Positions 13,285-13,360 of a stretch of 13,360 bases of DNA are shown here, one piece after another. The position numbers and the translations under genes are program-made. The stretch's first letter is position 1, and each line of letters begins with the position of its first letter. The stretch lies in NCBI GenBank assembly GCA_905201685.1, contig CAJKOW010000046.1, forward strand, positions 1 to 13,360, in the 5' to 3' direction. Below the pieces are notes generated by a model. The model did not search any database and was not told the origin of the DNA. It saw only the letters and a list, made by a program, of their open reading frames with translations. Source of the DNA: an uncultured Bacteroides sp. (lineage in GTDB: Bacteria > Bacteroidota > Bacteroidia > Bacteroidales > Bacteroidaceae).

Positions 13285-13360
13285 ATGAACCATAAAAAAG
13301 ATAAGACCCTAATTTCCGCAAATAATCTCGACTCTCGTGTTATTAATGGATATTTTATAA
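13285..13360 (+). CDS. Possible start of a gene leaving the window
   Basis: An ATG at 13285 opens a frame with no stop for the remaining 25 codons (M-N-H-K-K-D-K-T-L-I-S-A-N-N-L-D, then S-R-V-I-N-G-Y-F-I). It follows a possible promoter element and an AT-rich leader, and is divergent from the UPF0597 gene. That is the natural place for a new transcription unit. The segment is too short for family recognition. Confidence 0.4.
   Translation, partial: MNHKKDKTLISANNLDSRVINGYFI

Overview
The window looks like a chromosomal segment from a Bacteroides-type bacterium (Bacteroidota). The signs are promoters matching the Bacteroides form (TTTG, then 19 to 21 nt, then TAnnTTTG), AT-rich start regions mostly without Shine-Dalgarno sequences, a 6-bladed beta-propeller lipoprotein, a short KARI with Bacteroidota-like motifs, and a UPF0597-type protein beside slyD. 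I recall a similar order of ilv genes around an acyl-ACP thioesterase in Bacteroides thetaiotaomicron. I could not check this by search.

Layout. Positions 1-3272 hold three leftward genes: a membrane protein cut by the window edge, a beta-propeller lipoprotein, and a YhcG/DUF1016-family PD-(D/E)XK nuclease. A 512-bp non-coding gap (1471-1982) between the last two carries a palindrome cluster and a 22-bp tandem repeat. Positions 3433-10218 are a complete leftward isoleucine/valine operon: promoter, leader peptide, terminator, ilvD, ilvB, ilvN, an acyl-ACP thioesterase, ilvC, and a strong hairpin terminator. Positions 10219-10977 are non-coding and separate the ilv promoter from the divergent slyD promoter. 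They contain a striking array of helically phased T-tracts. slyD (11162-11740, +) converges on a UPF0597 / cysteine desulfidase-like gene (11847-13130, -) across a perfect 22-bp inverted repeat. A rightward gene probably starts at 13285 and leaves the window.

How the genes work together. IlvB+IlvN make acetolactate and acetohydroxybutyrate, IlvC isomerises and reduces them, and IlvD dehydrates the diols to the 2-keto acids of valine and isoleucine. The same keto acids can feed branched-chain fatty acid primers, which may explain the thioesterase in the operon. Regulation can be read from the sequence. A 24-codon leader peptide with 11 Leu/Ile/Val residues precedes a rho-independent terminator, and a segment overlapping the leader stop codon can pair perfectly with the 5' arm of that terminator. 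This is a classical ribosome-mediated attenuator.

The most unusual content is non-coding: the attenuator; about 16 T-tracts at roughly 10.4-bp spacing; 8-bp and 7-bp period repeats with inverted partners in every gap of the ilv operon; and two palindromic 54-bp-spaced copies inside the nuclease gene.
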